A stretch of 64,000 nucleotides of DNA from Acanthosoma haemorrhoidale. Its lineage: Eukaryota > Arthropoda > Insecta > Hemiptera > Acanthosomatidae. Shown one piece after another: positions 23,160 through 35,015 of this stretch. A program made the translations under genes and the position numbers. Where the stretch lies: NCBI GenBank assembly GCA_930367205.1, contig OV884015.1, forward strand, positions 105,278,509-105,342,508. Reading direction: 5' to 3'. Every line of letters begins with the position of its first letter. Within the stretch, counting starts at the first letter, position 1. The notes beneath the pieces are model-generated. The model had not been told where the DNA came from and did no database searches. It was given only the letters and a program-made list of their open reading frames with translations.

Positions 23160-23980
23160 CTGGGTATGTTAAACATCAGCCGGGAAGACCGACTGCGTAA
23201 TCTTCTCCCTCCAAAAGGGGAAAAAATCCTTGCCAAAATCGTATAGCATAGGAGGGCAAGAGAACTCACCAGCTTTCTCATTCTACTATTTGGGTATAAA
23301 AATGGATAGGCATCTCCATTTCTCTACTCATTTTAGTAATAAAATAGAAAAAGTACGACTAAGGTCTTACCGGCTATCGCACTTGCTAACTTCACCTAAC
23401 CTGTCGCTTCGTCTTAAATTGATGATATATAAATGTGTCCTCCGGCCAGCTCTGCTGTACGGTGTCCCGCTATTTACCCACTTGACTGACAATACAGCCA
23501 AATCTCTCCAACACTTCCAGAATGGAATCATGCGAAAAGTGGTCCGACATACCTTTTTCGAGAGGTTGAAGAACGCTGACCTGTACCCGTTGCTTGGTGT
23601 GCCGTCGGTGGGTGACACATTAAGTTTTTTGACTCGTTACAGCACCTGACAAACCCAGTGTTTAACACTATGACCCCACCACCCCTCCCGCATCGATGGC
23701 AACAGACTGTCGGGGAAAAATTAGGATAAGAATTAGTATGTAAGTTAGTTTGATCAAAAAGGTGAGCCCCATCACCTTTATTAGTCAGTTTAGTCCAGTC
23801 ACGTATAGTGTATATCATTATACTTGTTTATTCATTATATAATTTTTATAAAATAACACAACCTGTTTATAATGTAGTGATGCTACAGGAAATACAAAAT
23901 AAATTGTAAATAGATTCACCTGAGGATCTATAATTATCTGTGAATTTAAAGGGGCTATGGAGGAAAAAAAAAAAAAATGT
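23160..23980 (+). mobile_element. LINE J2 fragment with reverse transcriptase C-terminus
   Basis: The longest J2 copy here. The frame at 23230-23649 reads SPAFSFYYLGIKMDRHLHFS, then SPNLSLRLKLMIYKCVLRPA and LLYGVPLFTHL, the thumb/C-terminal region of jockey-type reverse transcriptases. The 3' non-coding end and an A-rich tail lie near 23966-23980. It is 5' truncated with no catalytic motif. Confidence 0.8.
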
Positions 23981-24104
23981 AATATTTGTTGCGCGAGCTA
24001 ATGTGTACATATGTTTAGTATTACAGTTCTAAACTACATCTGCAAGTGTTCGATTAATAACCTGACAACCTCCACTTCCTTTAAGTTTCTGAATTCGAAA
24101 CTTA

Positions 24105-24375
24105 TATACATTGGTGATAAGTGGCTCCGTCTTCTGCATTACTGCATATAATGCATTCTAAGGAGGGTAGTATTGCAATAACAGATTTTCTTTTTATGGT
24201 TAAAATTACAAAAATCAAAATATACTGGACTAGGTGATGGGACTCACCTTCGCTTTACAAAAATGGGAAAGCATACAAACTAAAAACTAAAACGTAAAGA
24301 CTAAAGCGTTCCTGCCTCGACTACGTTCTGCCAACGGTGCGGGGGTTATCGTTCTAAATACTGGCTTTATGTGCA
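24105..24375 (-). mobile_element. LINE J3 3' fragment, inverted
   Basis: The reverse complement matches 52900-53080 and 44155-44363. It includes the CCCCATCACCTAGTC-type 3' UTR and the CTAAAGCGTTC coding end. Confidence 0.65.
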
Positions 24376-24379
24376 TGAA

Positions 24380-25040
24380 TGAAATAATGATCTAGGTCTG
24401 TTAGTTGTACCACTTTGCTCAGTACGAAGACAGTTTTAATGACTTGTTATAAAATGAGTTTGAGAAAACAAAGCTAAAATTTCCTATTGCCCATAACCTA
24501 AATAGAGACCTGTAATCAGATGCCCTCCTATAAATGATATTAATTATTTTTAAATTCAAACAAATTCTTTTTTCCATATTTTATGGAAATGGTTTTATTT
24601 GTCATTTCTTCCCAATATCGAATATATTAATGTATTCAAATGTCATACTTGCTCAAATTAAACAAGGGCTAAAAATACCACAATAGACAGACGGTCACAA
24701 AGGTATTATTTTTATTCTATGCTCTATAATCTTAATTATCTATAGTGTAATTAATCTATTATAAAATAATCGATTTTACACTATAGATAAGATTCCTCCA
24801 TTTTCACGTCTAACGGAAGATCGGGATATACAAACCTGCCAAGCTAGTGTATAAACAAACAAGTTAATATATTAACACCTAAATTAATCAGGCTTTTTGA
24901 TTATAACGATTACTTTTCTAGTAAGTTACAAATATGTTTCTCCAACAGTGACAATAGTAATGATTTATAGTACTATTTATAAATAATAACAAACTAATGG
25001 GATAAATTGCTATTTCAGAAGTACAGCACTCTCCACCCTC
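24380..25040. other. Intergenic DNA upstream of gene D
   Basis: AT-rich, with a short inverted pair CTATAGTGTAA / TTTACACTATAGAT around 24740-24790. No gene is seen before the gene D promoter. Confidence 0.4.
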
Positions 25041-25050
25041 CAGTAATCCG

Positions 25051-25058
25051 TATAAATA
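25051..25058 (+). promoter_or_regulatory. TATA box of CPCFC gene D
   Basis: TATAAATA with an initiator-like GATCAGTTG about 32 bp downstream (25084-25092). It lies 85 bp before the gene D ATG. Confidence 0.8.
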
Positions 25059-25142
25059 AGGTACAAGTGCCTCGGTTGGCGGCAGATCAGTTGAATAGCT
25101 TGTGCAGTAACCACGAACAAAGCAACCAGTCAGTCAGACGGT

Positions 25143-25154
25143 ATGATCAAGCAA
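25143..25154 (+). CDS. CPCFC: CPCFC gene D, exon 1 (MIKQ)
   Basis: ATG ATC AAG CAA followed by a consensus donor GTGAGT at 25155, phase 0. It continues at 32248 after a 7.1-kb intron. The MIKQ peptide parallels MFKQ and MLKQ of the sister genes. Confidence 0.82.
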
Positions 25155-25261
25155 GTGAGTTAAGAGTAATCTTTATTTTTCTCGAATCCACATATGGTTT
25201 AATGGTTGTTCATTGCGAGATTTATATATGTATTATATAATTATATTATATATGTATGCGA

Positions 25262-25288
25262 GACAAATATATGTATATATATATTTGT

Positions 25289-25319
<31 letters not shown>

Positions 25320-25332
25320 TATATATATAATA
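25262..25332. repeat. TA-rich microsatellite
   Basis: Mixed (ATGT)n and (TA)n just inside intron 1 of gene D. Confidence 0.8.
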
Positions 25333-25339
25333 TATTCGT

Positions 25340-26750
25340 TCAGGGCAAAGTTATGGAAAAAAGTAGTGACTAAATAGAAAAATAACGCATGTATTCAAAG
25401 TTTAAATTCAATAAAGTTCTGTTTACACAAATTTAATAGTCAAAGCGCCTACCTTATCATTATGTTAATAATAAACGTAAGAAAATTTATATATGTGATA
25501 ATTTTGTTCTAATTTTTAAAGAATAATTTATTATTAATTTACCGATTCAAATATGTTTGGTGAATTAGTTTTTTTTTAACTATTTCTATAAGAAATATTT
25601 TTATGTTATTCATTGCGATTTGTTTCAACTATAGTCCGTAAATTGCCTGAATAGGTGAAATGCCCGCATCTAAGTTATGTCATAAATTAGTTTTAAAAAA
25701 ATACGGACAGGCTTTAAGCATTTTTGAAAATTTATTTTCCGTCAGTTAGTATAATAATAACACATAGGCGTCTCTTTCGGAAGTTTTATTATCACAAGAA
25801 TAGTATTATGTTAAAATAAAAATTTCATATATAAAAATTGGTATCAAAAATTTTCAGAATTTTTTTTTCCATTTCAAGGAAAAACAGTTTTGCGGGCGGT
25901 GTCAGTTTAAGATGGTTTTTACCAGTATACAAGTATACTACTTGTTTTTGGCCATATTACTAAATATGTTATTATTTGGACCTATTTAACTGTTGTAATT
26001 TAATTATTACGGACATAATGGCAACCTACCACCATACAAATGTAAGCAAGCATTCCTTGAAGATGCCCTCTGTAGCATATCTGATAGCAGACGGATTAAT
26101 CAATGACTAAAAGTTAACTTTAACTTTTGTATTTATTAGTCACAACTTTTTCCCATTAACTTTAAATCTTCTTTTGTAAGCGATAAGGCATTTTGAAAAC
26201 GGTTTACTTTCTACAGTTTGATATCATTTTTATTTGTAATTGCTTCCCTAGAATTAACGGTCCCTTATAACTTGTGATGAGTGGCCAATTTTTTCAACTT
26301 TAAATGACTCGACAGATCTAATGCTCTTTCTGCGTGTTATTTTTTCATAGATTTATCGCGAATAAATAAGCTTTCATCATACATAAAACCGTATGTATTG
26401 TAGTAATATTATGTAATATAGCAGAGTTTATGAAAATAATGTTTAAAAAAAAAAAACCAACAAATATTAGATTTATTATTACGACCCTAAGATTCGAGTA
26501 ATAAAGAATCAAGTTTAACAGGAGAATAAATAGAATTAATTTTTTTTATGTTTCCATAAAATTCAATTCATTTTTGATTAAAATTATATTCAGTAATTCC
26601 AACGTTTCAATCTTCAATTTCTACCATTTTTGCCCGTATCTTACTTATATAAAATTTTCTAAACTGTACTGGTTCCATTTGACCAAGGCCTTACATAAGG
26701 GATAAAAAAAAAAAAATGGCTACTCCAAAAGATACATATATTGAAACTTC
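25340..26750. other. Intron 1 of gene D, no feature seen
   Basis: AT-rich intronic DNA without a recognisable element. Confidence 0.4.
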
Positions 26751-26754
26751 CTTA

Positions 26755-27540
26755 TTGGGCTAAAATTATTATTTAATAACTAATTGTGATAAATGTTCTC
26801 ATTCATAACATATTTACAATTCATAATTCACTCGCTCATTCATACAGTAATTACGAAAACCCCAGAGGCCTCCTAAATCCCTATGGTTGTCACCTCCCTC
26901 GCATGCGAAAGAGGAACCCAGTCTTGGGAAGTCCCCCACGCTCCTCCGTCAGCCGCGTTACCGGTAACGAGCCAGTGGAGGCTGACGAAGAACGCGAGAA
27001 CCACATCCGCTCAGGACATGGTTGGAGAAACTGGCCATTGCCACGACTCCCACTGTCACGTATTTATAGCAGGTCACGAGGCCACTGCCGTTTTAGTCTC
27101 CGAAGAAGCTTATAGGGATGAGTGGTGCAGTGCAATGACTGTGGTGGTTGGATAGGTTACTATAGAATTTCATGAACTTGGAAGGGATGAGTTCAAGAAT
27201 GTAAGGTATATTAAGATCTTTATGAAGGGTTTTCTTGCTGACGTAATAAGGGGCATTTACTATTGTTCTCAGGGCTTTTGATTGAAAGGATTGGATGCGC
27301 TTGATGTTCGACTTATTAGCTGTTCCCCATAGTTCTATTCCGTATGTCCAGATTGGCTCAAGTATAATTATGTAGTCTGTACAGTTGTCCAAAGCGGGTG
27401 TTCAAATCATTTATAACTTTAAAAAGGACGTGTTTGAGGAATAAAGAACCAAGGTCAGCTTTCGGAAGAAGGGAAGTTATTTTGGTGGCGTGCGGTTCCT
27501 TAGAGTAATTAGAGGAATGTTAATAGCATTCATTTCATCC
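26755..27540 (-). mobile_element. LINE J1 fragment, left arm of an inverted duplication
   Basis: The minus strand encodes the jockey-type tail (PIWTYGIELWGTANKSN, RIQSFQSKALRTIVNAPYYV) followed by the non-coding 3' end toward 26755. The sequence from 27395 to 27560 reappears inverted at 30395-30600. Confidence 0.8.
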
Positions 27541-27582
27541 TATACTGCGACCACATGCCTTAACGTTAGTACATCTTAGATA

Positions 27583-27645
27583 ATTGTAGGGATGCCACAG
27601 GGCAATGCATTAGGTCCACTACTTTTACTGTTTCTACTCACAGAA
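27583..27645 (+). mobile_element. LINE reverse transcriptase motif fragment
   Basis: Reads IVGMPQGNALGPLLLLFLL, the conserved G-x-P-Q-G block of non-LTR reverse transcriptases (usually GVPQGSVLGPLLF). It is on the opposite strand to the adjacent J1 copy and truncated on both sides. Confidence 0.6.
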
Positions 27646-28639
27646 CAAAAAAACAAAAAAAAAAAACAGCAAAAAGGTCATGAATCAGCTTCAGCAAAAA
27701 TCCTCTCGAATTACTTTCATTCTCTGTCCCAATACTTCACCAACGATACAGCCTAATACGCAAATGATTGATCTACAAACTACTGTAAGCATTTACGAAA
27801 AGTGTGCATCTTATGTGGTTTCCAGGACAGCCGTTTCTCCATAAGATACTAAGGTAGTTTTAACTGGGGTCGGTGTGGGGTCGCTATGAAATTAAATCAT
27901 TTCATGGCATATTCTGTGTATTTATTACACGCAATAAAAACAAGCATTGTTATATTATAAAAATAACACTACTACAGTAAGTAAAACAAATATCTGCAAA
28001 TTGACTGCAGGTGTAAAGTTTTAATATCTATTTCTCCTAGAAGCTTGTAGCGTTTGTCTTTAAGTATCAATTATACACTTTTAATTTTATTTATACTTCG
28101 CGCTGATGAAATATCACTTAATAAAAGTGAACGATCGCTCAGTTATTGCATAGCACTCGCCACTCTCAAACCAATAACAAAGGCAAATTATTCAATCGGT
28201 GGCCATTAACAACTTTTTTTCTACAGAAATGAGCTGTGAAACAACAAAACGGTTTTCTTTTCGGTCGATTTAATGATAATTACACTCGTTCGGGAACAGA
28301 ATTGTGAGAGATTATCGATAAACGGGTTCCATTGGACTGCCGTTCGGATTCGGACAAAATATCGTCGGATTTCGCCCAATTTTTTTTTATGATCACTCCA
28401 TTATTTGTGAAATGTACACAGAATCTACCGAAAGCGATCTAGGAAATCTTTTGAAGATATAGTTCGTGTTTGGAAACATAATACGCCAGTTATTTTAGTA
28501 TTGTTGCCATTACTCATAATACTATTACACTGCTTAATTTCTTGTTTCTAGCTTAAAAGCAGTTTATCAAATGTTAACTTCACTAAATAAATAATTAGGT
28601 ATACTGTTCCTTCAGTGATTATTTTCTTGTCAGGGGTAG

Positions 28640-28975
28640 GAAGATTCATGTGAGAAGATTGATTGGGTCAGCTGTGGTTCTCGGACATTGACAGATGCGC
28701 ATTGGCCTCACCACTATAATACATTACTGGTAGATCATACGCAGGTAAACAGAAACGCAGTGCAATTGGAACGAATCTCGGGATAGAAAGGCTTGATCGA
28801 AAGACGCGGATCTGTGAACTTGGGGCAGTAGAGATCGGATAAGCGAGATTTTCTGTTGCAGGAACGGGTGGAGGATTTGAGTTTGAGATGTTTATTGGTA
28901 TAAGTTGGGGTTTCAATGGATAAGATTCGGTAGAGGTAGGTCTCCAAGGTCTCCAACATGAACAATACATGATAG
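28640..28975 (-). mobile_element. Unclassified dispersed repeat, copy 1
   Basis: The minus strand carries a frame with LKPQLIPINISNSNPPP and SIPRFVPIALRFCLPAY. A + strand copy lies at 31550-31830 (LKRKLIPIIISNSNPPP). Probably part of a retroelement, but the class was not recognised. Confidence 0.5.
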
Positions 28976-29255
28976 TAGCTGTAATGTATGATGATTAGTA
29001 AATGGTTTAGTATAGAATGGTAACATGTCAAATGTATAGGATAGTTGGTTATCTTTTAGGTAAAAGGTTAACTAGACAGAATAATTAACATAATTTAAAA
29101 ATAATGTTAAATTATGACTCGCTCACACTTTTCGTAAATGCGTACAGTAGTTTGTAGATCAATCATTTGCGTATTAGGCTGTATCGTTGGAGAAGTATTG
29201 GGACAGAGAATGAAAGTCATTCGAGAGGATTTTTGTTGAAGCTGATTCATGACCT

Positions 29256-30363
29256 TGTGACCGATAGACTTTTATAGCCAATGTAAATTAGCGATTGTTT
29301 ACGCCTGTAATTCGTTTATTTTAGTTATTGAAGGAAAAAATTATCATTCATTGTTTAAGCCGAATAAGGGGTCTTGCGCTGACAAGTAATTATCTAACAA
29401 AGTACCCTCGTAAAATTTATTATAAAAAAAAAAAAAAAAAAAAGTGTAAATTAGAGATAAATATTTTTTTTTGTATTTGGTTAGTTTTATATAAAGAATT
29501 AATAATTATGGATAATATTATAAATGTTCTAAGAATATCTTTGTGTTTCAAATGTGAGTGTATTGATTTTGTTTTATGTGAAATATGCTGGAAAGTAAAC
29601 AAAACAAATAACGGTGCGGGACGCCTCCGAGGCCCCGTAAGACCCTACATCCTTTATAGAGGATTAAAAGGACGGAGCACCGGGATCAGTCGCTTGCAGT
29701 CAGTGTGTGTATCCAGAGCTGGGTTGGCCAACACCCGCCGGAGCGCCCCCCCCCCTCATCTCACCACCTTATCGGCCTATGGTTTATGGGGAGCACCTCT
29801 GGTTGGAGATTTGACTTGGAACTAGTATGGATATGAGCATATCGATCATCGACTCACCGATTCCATCCACCTGGAACCTCACAGCTGATTGACTAATCCA
29901 CTATCTAGCTACGGCAGGTAACCTCGTTGGACGTAGCTTCCACGTACCGAGGGTTTATGTTGTTTGTTTACGTCGTTCATCAGTTTACACCAAATAACAC
30001 CAAACTATGCATACGTATAGATAAACACGGACAGTGATGTATTTATTTTGTTCTCATTCTTCGATCAGCAAACTTTAAGTTAATAAAACTCTGGTTTACA
30101 AGTTTCAAGTTTAGTAAAGTTTAAGTATTTTTTTTTTATCAAATAGCTTAAGGATTTTTTTTGTTTTTAATCAAATGCTATTTGTTTATTATCATTTAAT
30201 AAATGTCGGTAATCTAAATGTCTTCCCCTAGATATGTCAATTCCCTGTAATATTTCAGGTTCCCCTGTCCTTGGGTAATGCCCTCTCCTGGCATTAATAT
30301 TTTCCCCAGATTCCTGTAAACATTTAGGGGGAGGAGGAAGAGAGAGAAAGTCGGGGGTTTACA
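29256..30363 (+). mobile_element. Solo LTR (1.1 kb) with 4-bp target duplication
   Basis: Begins TGTGACCG and ends GGGTTTACA, so it has TG...CA ends. It is flanked by direct ACCT at 29252-29255 and 30364-30367. The uninterrupted site survives in inverted form at about 27665-27690 (CATGACCTTTTTGCTG on the minus strand). Inside, 29600-29950 is markedly GC-richer, with a TTTATAGAGG TATA-like box, an ATCAGTCGC initiator-like site and a GGCAG/GTAACC donor-like site, plus an AATAAA at about 30083. No internal gag or pol is present, so a solo LTR fits best. Strand is taken from the promoter-like order. Confidence 0.7.
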
Positions 30364-30399
30364 ACCTTTTTGCTGTTTTTTTTAACGTAACGTTGTGTA

Positions 30400-31270
30400 A
30401 CGTTAAGGCATCGGGTCGCAGTATAGGATGAAATGAGTGCTATTAACATTCCTCTAATTACTCTAAGGAACCGCACGCCACCAAAATAACCTCCCTTCTT
30501 CCGAAAGCTGACCTTGGTTCTTTATTCCTCAAACACGTCCTTTTTAAAGTTATAAATGATTTGAACAGACGCTTTGGACAACTGTACAGGCTACTTCGAA
30601 GGACATCCCGTCTCTCAATAGAAAATAAATTACTAATATACATAGTTATACTCAAGCCAATCTGGACATGCGGAATAGAGCTATGGGAGATAGAAAAAAA
30701 GTCGAACATCAAGCGCATCCAATCCTTTCAATCAAAAGTCCTGAGAACAATAGTAAATGCCCCTTATTACGTCAGCAACAAAACCCTTCATAATTCATCC
30801 CTTATACCTTACATTCTTACCCTCATCCCTTCCAAGTTCATGAAATTCCATAGCAACCTATCCAACCACCCTAACCCCCTAGCACAGTCATTTCACTGCA
30901 CCACTCATCCCTATATTCTTCTCGGAGACTAAAACGGCAGTGGCCTCGTGACCTTCTATAAATCCGTAACAGTGGGAGTCCTGGCAATAGTCAGTTTTTC
31001 CAATCATGTCCTGAGCGTATGTGGGTCTCGCGCTGTTTTTCAGCCTCCACTGGCTCGTATCCGGTAACGCGGCTGACGGAGGAGCGTGGGGGACTTCCCA
31101 GGACTCACAGGTGACAACCATGTAGATTTTGGAGTCCTCTGGGCTGTTTGTAAATACTGTATGAATGAGCGAGTGAATGAAAATTGTAAATATGGTATGA
31201 AAGAGATCATGTATCACAATTACTTATTGCCCGATGAGCCAGATTGTAATTTTGTCATAATAAAGTTGTT
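30400..31270 (+). mobile_element. LINE J1 fragment, right arm of the inverted duplication
   Basis: The frame at 30561-30932 encodes NRRFGQLYRLLRRTSRLSIE, NKLLIYIVILKPIWTCGIEL and KVLRTIVNAPYYVSNKT, the C-terminal region of a jockey-type reverse transcriptase. The 3' non-coding end and AATAAAG near 31258 follow. Confidence 0.85.
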
Positions 31271-31549
31271 GTTGTACATGAAACCTGAGCACAGTAGATC
31301 TTATAAACGATTTGGCAAAATTGGTTTTTAAAAAATCCCATTCTCAAAAAGGTAGGGAGTGAGTTGAAATGAGTAAGAGCGCGTTCCTTTTTGCAATAAT
31401 AGGGATCGGTAGATTTCAACATTTCAAACAACACCCAGCCATGTGGTGAAGCATACTTTAAAGTATGGTGAATCGAGAGTGGTAAGGGAAATGATTATTG
31501 ATCAATTTTCATGTCCGGAAAAGTTATTTTCTTTAGAGCCATGCCCCGG

Positions 31550-31835
31550 GTATGGGTGTGAGAAGATTAATAAATGGGTCAGCTGTGGACCTCGGAAATT
31601 GACAGATGCGCATTTGCCGCGCCATTATAATACTTCTTGGAGACCTCCCTCTACTTATCCATTGAAACGCAAACTTATACCAATAATCATCTCAAACTCA
31701 AATCCTCCACCCGTTTCTACAACAAAAAATCTCGCTTATCCGACCTCTGTCACCCAAGCCTTTCTATTCCGAGATTCGTCCCAATTGCCCTGCGTTCCTG
31801 CTTACCTGCGTATGATGTATAATGGGTATGTATGT
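31550..31835 (+). mobile_element. Unclassified dispersed repeat, copy 2
   Basis: Same family as 28640-28975 in the opposite orientation. Confidence 0.5.
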
Positions 31836-32247
31836 ATAGGTCGCCCTGTGGCCATATATGAGTCTAATTTCTAGAGGGACTAATGTCAGTTTATTTTACA
31901 TTTCATACTCACTTCTTGAACTATTTTATCATCTATATAACACCATCATCTTTCTTCCCTCTCTCCATTAACCCTAGAAGGGGGTTTCATGGGTTTCATT
32001 CCAGTTTTTCCTTTGTACTTTCCCTTATCTTATCTTCAATACAAGAGAGAGGAGACTTTCCCTAAGTACCTCATTCATAGTCACTTATTTTGCTTTCTGG
32101 TCGGCCTCTTCATTTCCAAGTATTCTTACATGTGCTTTTATCCACAAAATTGCGATTTTTCATTCAGTTAATTGGATTTAATGTACCATTTTATTGCTAT
32201 TGTTGTTTTACGTATATTGTTGACTATATATAGTGTTGTTGTTGCAG

Positions 32248-32682
32248 CTGGTGACCCTGCTGGCCGCGGCCACTACCACACTAGCACAAGTGTACTCGCA
32301 GTACCCGCCAGGACTGACGCCGGCCATGTGTCCCAATTACCCGTACTGCGACCCATTCCACATGGTTCAGGTCCACCCAGTCGTGGCTAAGGTGCACCCA
32401 GTCGTGGCTAAGGTGCACCCGATGATGGCCATCAGGAGGAGATCCGACTACCCGGCCAACGTCAACCCGGCCACGTGCCCGAACTACCCATATTGTAACT
32501 TGGAGATGAGTGGTCGCATGATGTTCAAGGCACCCATGTACCCGGCCAACATGAACCCACGCTCCTGCCCCAACTACCCATTCTGCCAGAGAACCCACGC
32601 TCCCGTCCCGGCTGACGTGGACCCCGCATACTGTCCCAACTATCCGTACTGTCCCATCTTCACCAACTACGAGAACGAATGA
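32248..32682 (+). CDS. CPCFC: CPCFC cuticular protein, gene D main exon (four motifs)
   Basis: The acceptor GTTGTTGTTGCAG ends at 32247 and the exon is entered in phase 0. Joined to MIKQ at 25143-25154 it gives a 148-aa secreted cuticle protein. The signal peptide MIKQLVTLLAAATTTLA has cleavage expected near AQVYSQ. The mature chain has four C-X5-C motifs (CPNYPYC, CPNYPYC, CPNYPFC, CPNYPYC), each preceded by a YPPGLTP, YPANVNP, YPANMNP or VPADVDP element. Between motifs 1 and 2 lies a short tandem VHPVVAK repeat and a basic RRR turn. Known CPCFC proteins usually have two or three motifs, so four is an expansion. The exon is GC-rich against its AT-rich flanks. A possible AATAAA lies at 33006-33011. 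Confidence 0.94.
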   Translation: MVTLLAAATTTLAQVYSQYPPGLTPAMCPNYPYCDPFHMVQVHPVVAKVHPVVAKVHPMMAIRRRSDYPANVNPATCPNYPYCNLEMSGRMMFKAPMYPANMNPRSCPNYPFCQRTHAPVPADVDPAYCPNYPYCPIFTNYENE

Positions 32683-32699
32683 GCTCCTTATCTCATTCT

Positions 32700-34790
32700 G
32701 TCTTTGTACATAACTACGAAATGTCTACATATACTATATACAGTGATTGACCAAAGTAAATAGCCACAAGAGTACTAACGACAACACGCTGTTGGGAGGT
32801 AAATTAACTAGCTCAGTAGTTCACCGAAATCTACTTTACCACCGGTGAACCAAACACATTTATGATACCATTCGAATCTTTGAGCTGTTTCGTCCAAATT
32901 ATACTCAAAACTTTATTTAACAATTGACAAACCTATGAACCTATATGAAGGATGACTTAATCATGAATGAAAATTGCCTTCACGAATTAAGTACACGGTG
33001 ATAAAAATAAAAGCACTACGTAAAACAGCATAATATGGTAATATAAACAGTTTTTAACCTGCTCTGTAACCTAAAATTTTATGCTCATTACACCTCATGA
33101 TTCAATTGATTGAAATGAAAAAAAAAAATCCGTATTGCCGTATAAAAATTTATTTTAAAAACAGACCTCAAAACAAAAGTTGCTAATTTTGAATTATTGA
33201 TTCATTTAAAATACTTGATTTACAGTTTTTTTTTAATTCTCTCGAGACCTGTTTTTGATTTCATTTAACGTAATTAACCTTTAAAAAAGTTTGTTTTAGG
33301 ATTTAGTTATTAACTTGCTTGAATTTTGAACAATTAAAGCAAAACCCTTAAAGAAAAGAATTATCATGTTTTTTACATTGATTACAACTAATCATTACTT
33401 GTGATTATGAGTGTATTTCCGTGCAACATTACGAATTTTGGCTTTTCACTTTGGTGCCACTCTATATAGTATTAATATAATAATAATATTAATTATAAGT
33501 ATTAATATAATATTGTTTAATATTAACGTTAATTATTATAATATAACGCTATAGGTATTATTTAACATGATTTATAGAATATTAGATACTGGCATACCTG
33601 ATTAAATCATATTTGTTAATAATAGAGCCTGGATGACTATAAAGACAAAACAGTGCAAGTATAAGATAGTTCTCTTTGTGTGGACGATTGATAATAGGGA
33701 GTGGAGAAGTATATGCAGTAGGTTAAGTTTCTTATTGTAATAAATCTATTTTTAAGTATTTTTTTATTCGTGTATACCTAATTGATATGCTTTAAAAAAA
33801 CAACTAAATGATGAAGTTTTAGATGAATTATTTTCTAGAACAAAATGTACATTGGGGAGATGATCAGGTCAATATAAAGTGAATAGCCAGGTTTTATTCC
33901 GAGCAAATAAGTTTAGTCCGTCACTAAGAGGTCCTCCCTAAATTGGGCCTTGAGGATTGAACGCATCGTCCTCGACTTACAATTCTGTAACATCCTTAAC
34001 TGCAGCTCCGTACTCAGATTAACCCACCAAGTTCATATACACCAACTAAGGATTCTTCTGACAAGGATTTCTTCTTAGCGTGCAGACCCATCTTTGATAA
34101 AAAAAAAAACTAGAAATCATCCCGGGGGTTTTAGTGATGAATTGTATCATGGTTCCCCCAGCATCCTAAGGTAAAATGAGCAGCTCACTTGTGTAAAGAA
34201 GTAAGGGATCCGGTTCAGAAAACCGAAATGAAGGTCGTGAGTTAACAGCCTAGCGCCAACGACCTCTGACTCATTGTACAAACTAGCATTATCTCTCCAT
34301 AAGTTGTTGCGCCATAGATTTAATTTTTAATTTAATTAGCTATTAACATATTTAATAGAATTTCTTTGTTGTAAATATAAACAAAATTAAATGTGATATT
34401 TCACACCTCGTCTATTTTTATTTATTTTATTCATGTCCCTTTTTTTTATCAACTTCAATAACCAAAAAGACGACATAAAATTTGCTGAAAAATGATTATA
34501 ACACATGTCAGGGTTAGACACGTCCCAAGAAGATGCAACAGGTTGAAATAATGGACGTGAAAAATAAAAGCTTCATAATAAGGGAAAAAACCTCACTACT
34601 AACTTTGGCAACTCTTGTTTGAAACTAGAAGGGTGTTCTTGGGTGCTAAGGTAGTATTTTTCGTCCATTCTTGAATTTTTTTTTTCTGCTCAATAAAAGC
34701 AGGATAGTTCGCAAAGGGGGATATGTATCGATATAGGGGATGTAGGTATATACCGGAACTTAATGAAAAAATATATTCTTTATACCCACC
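32700..34790. other. Intergenic DNA downstream of gene D
   Basis: AT-rich with long A/T runs. A TATA-like ACTATAAAGAC near 33636 is not followed by a usable coding exon. No gene is seen. Confidence 0.45.
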
Positions 34791-34809
34791 ATCATAAGAT
34801 TGGTATTTA

Positions 34810-35015
34810 TTTATTTTCATTAACCCTCCCAATGTTCTGTATTGTAGAAGAATCTCCCATTTACGCGCCAAACTTTTAGGAGATAAATAATATCAGTCTC
34901 AGCCAACAGGTAGCAGCACTTTCGGGCCGGATAATTCGATCACAAATTAAGTGAACAATATTTTCAAAACGGATTTGTACACAAAATCAAACGCAAACTT
35001 TGAGGAGTGTAGAAA
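34810..35015 (+). mobile_element. Dispersed repeat fragment, copy 1
   Basis: Shares CTCCCAATGTTCTGTATTGT-type sequence, then a TTTACGCG...CAAACTTTT block and an ACTTTCGGGCC block, with 51165-51410. Element class unknown. Confidence 0.45.

Noticed and set aside
29328..29825. 165-aa plus-strand frame
   Set aside because: It crosses poly(A) and poly(C) runs and lies inside the proposed solo LTR; no protein motif.
32281..32598. 105-aa minus-strand frame opposite gene D
   Set aside because: It is the antisense of a GC-rich, repetitive coding exon; the sense frame carries the C-X5-C motifs, splice acceptor and signal peptide.
33630..33720. TATA-like ACTATAAAGAC with downstream ATG, resembling another CPCFC promoter and micro-exon
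   Set aside because: The downstream ATG is followed at once by CAG TAG and no Lys-Gln plus donor pattern exists.
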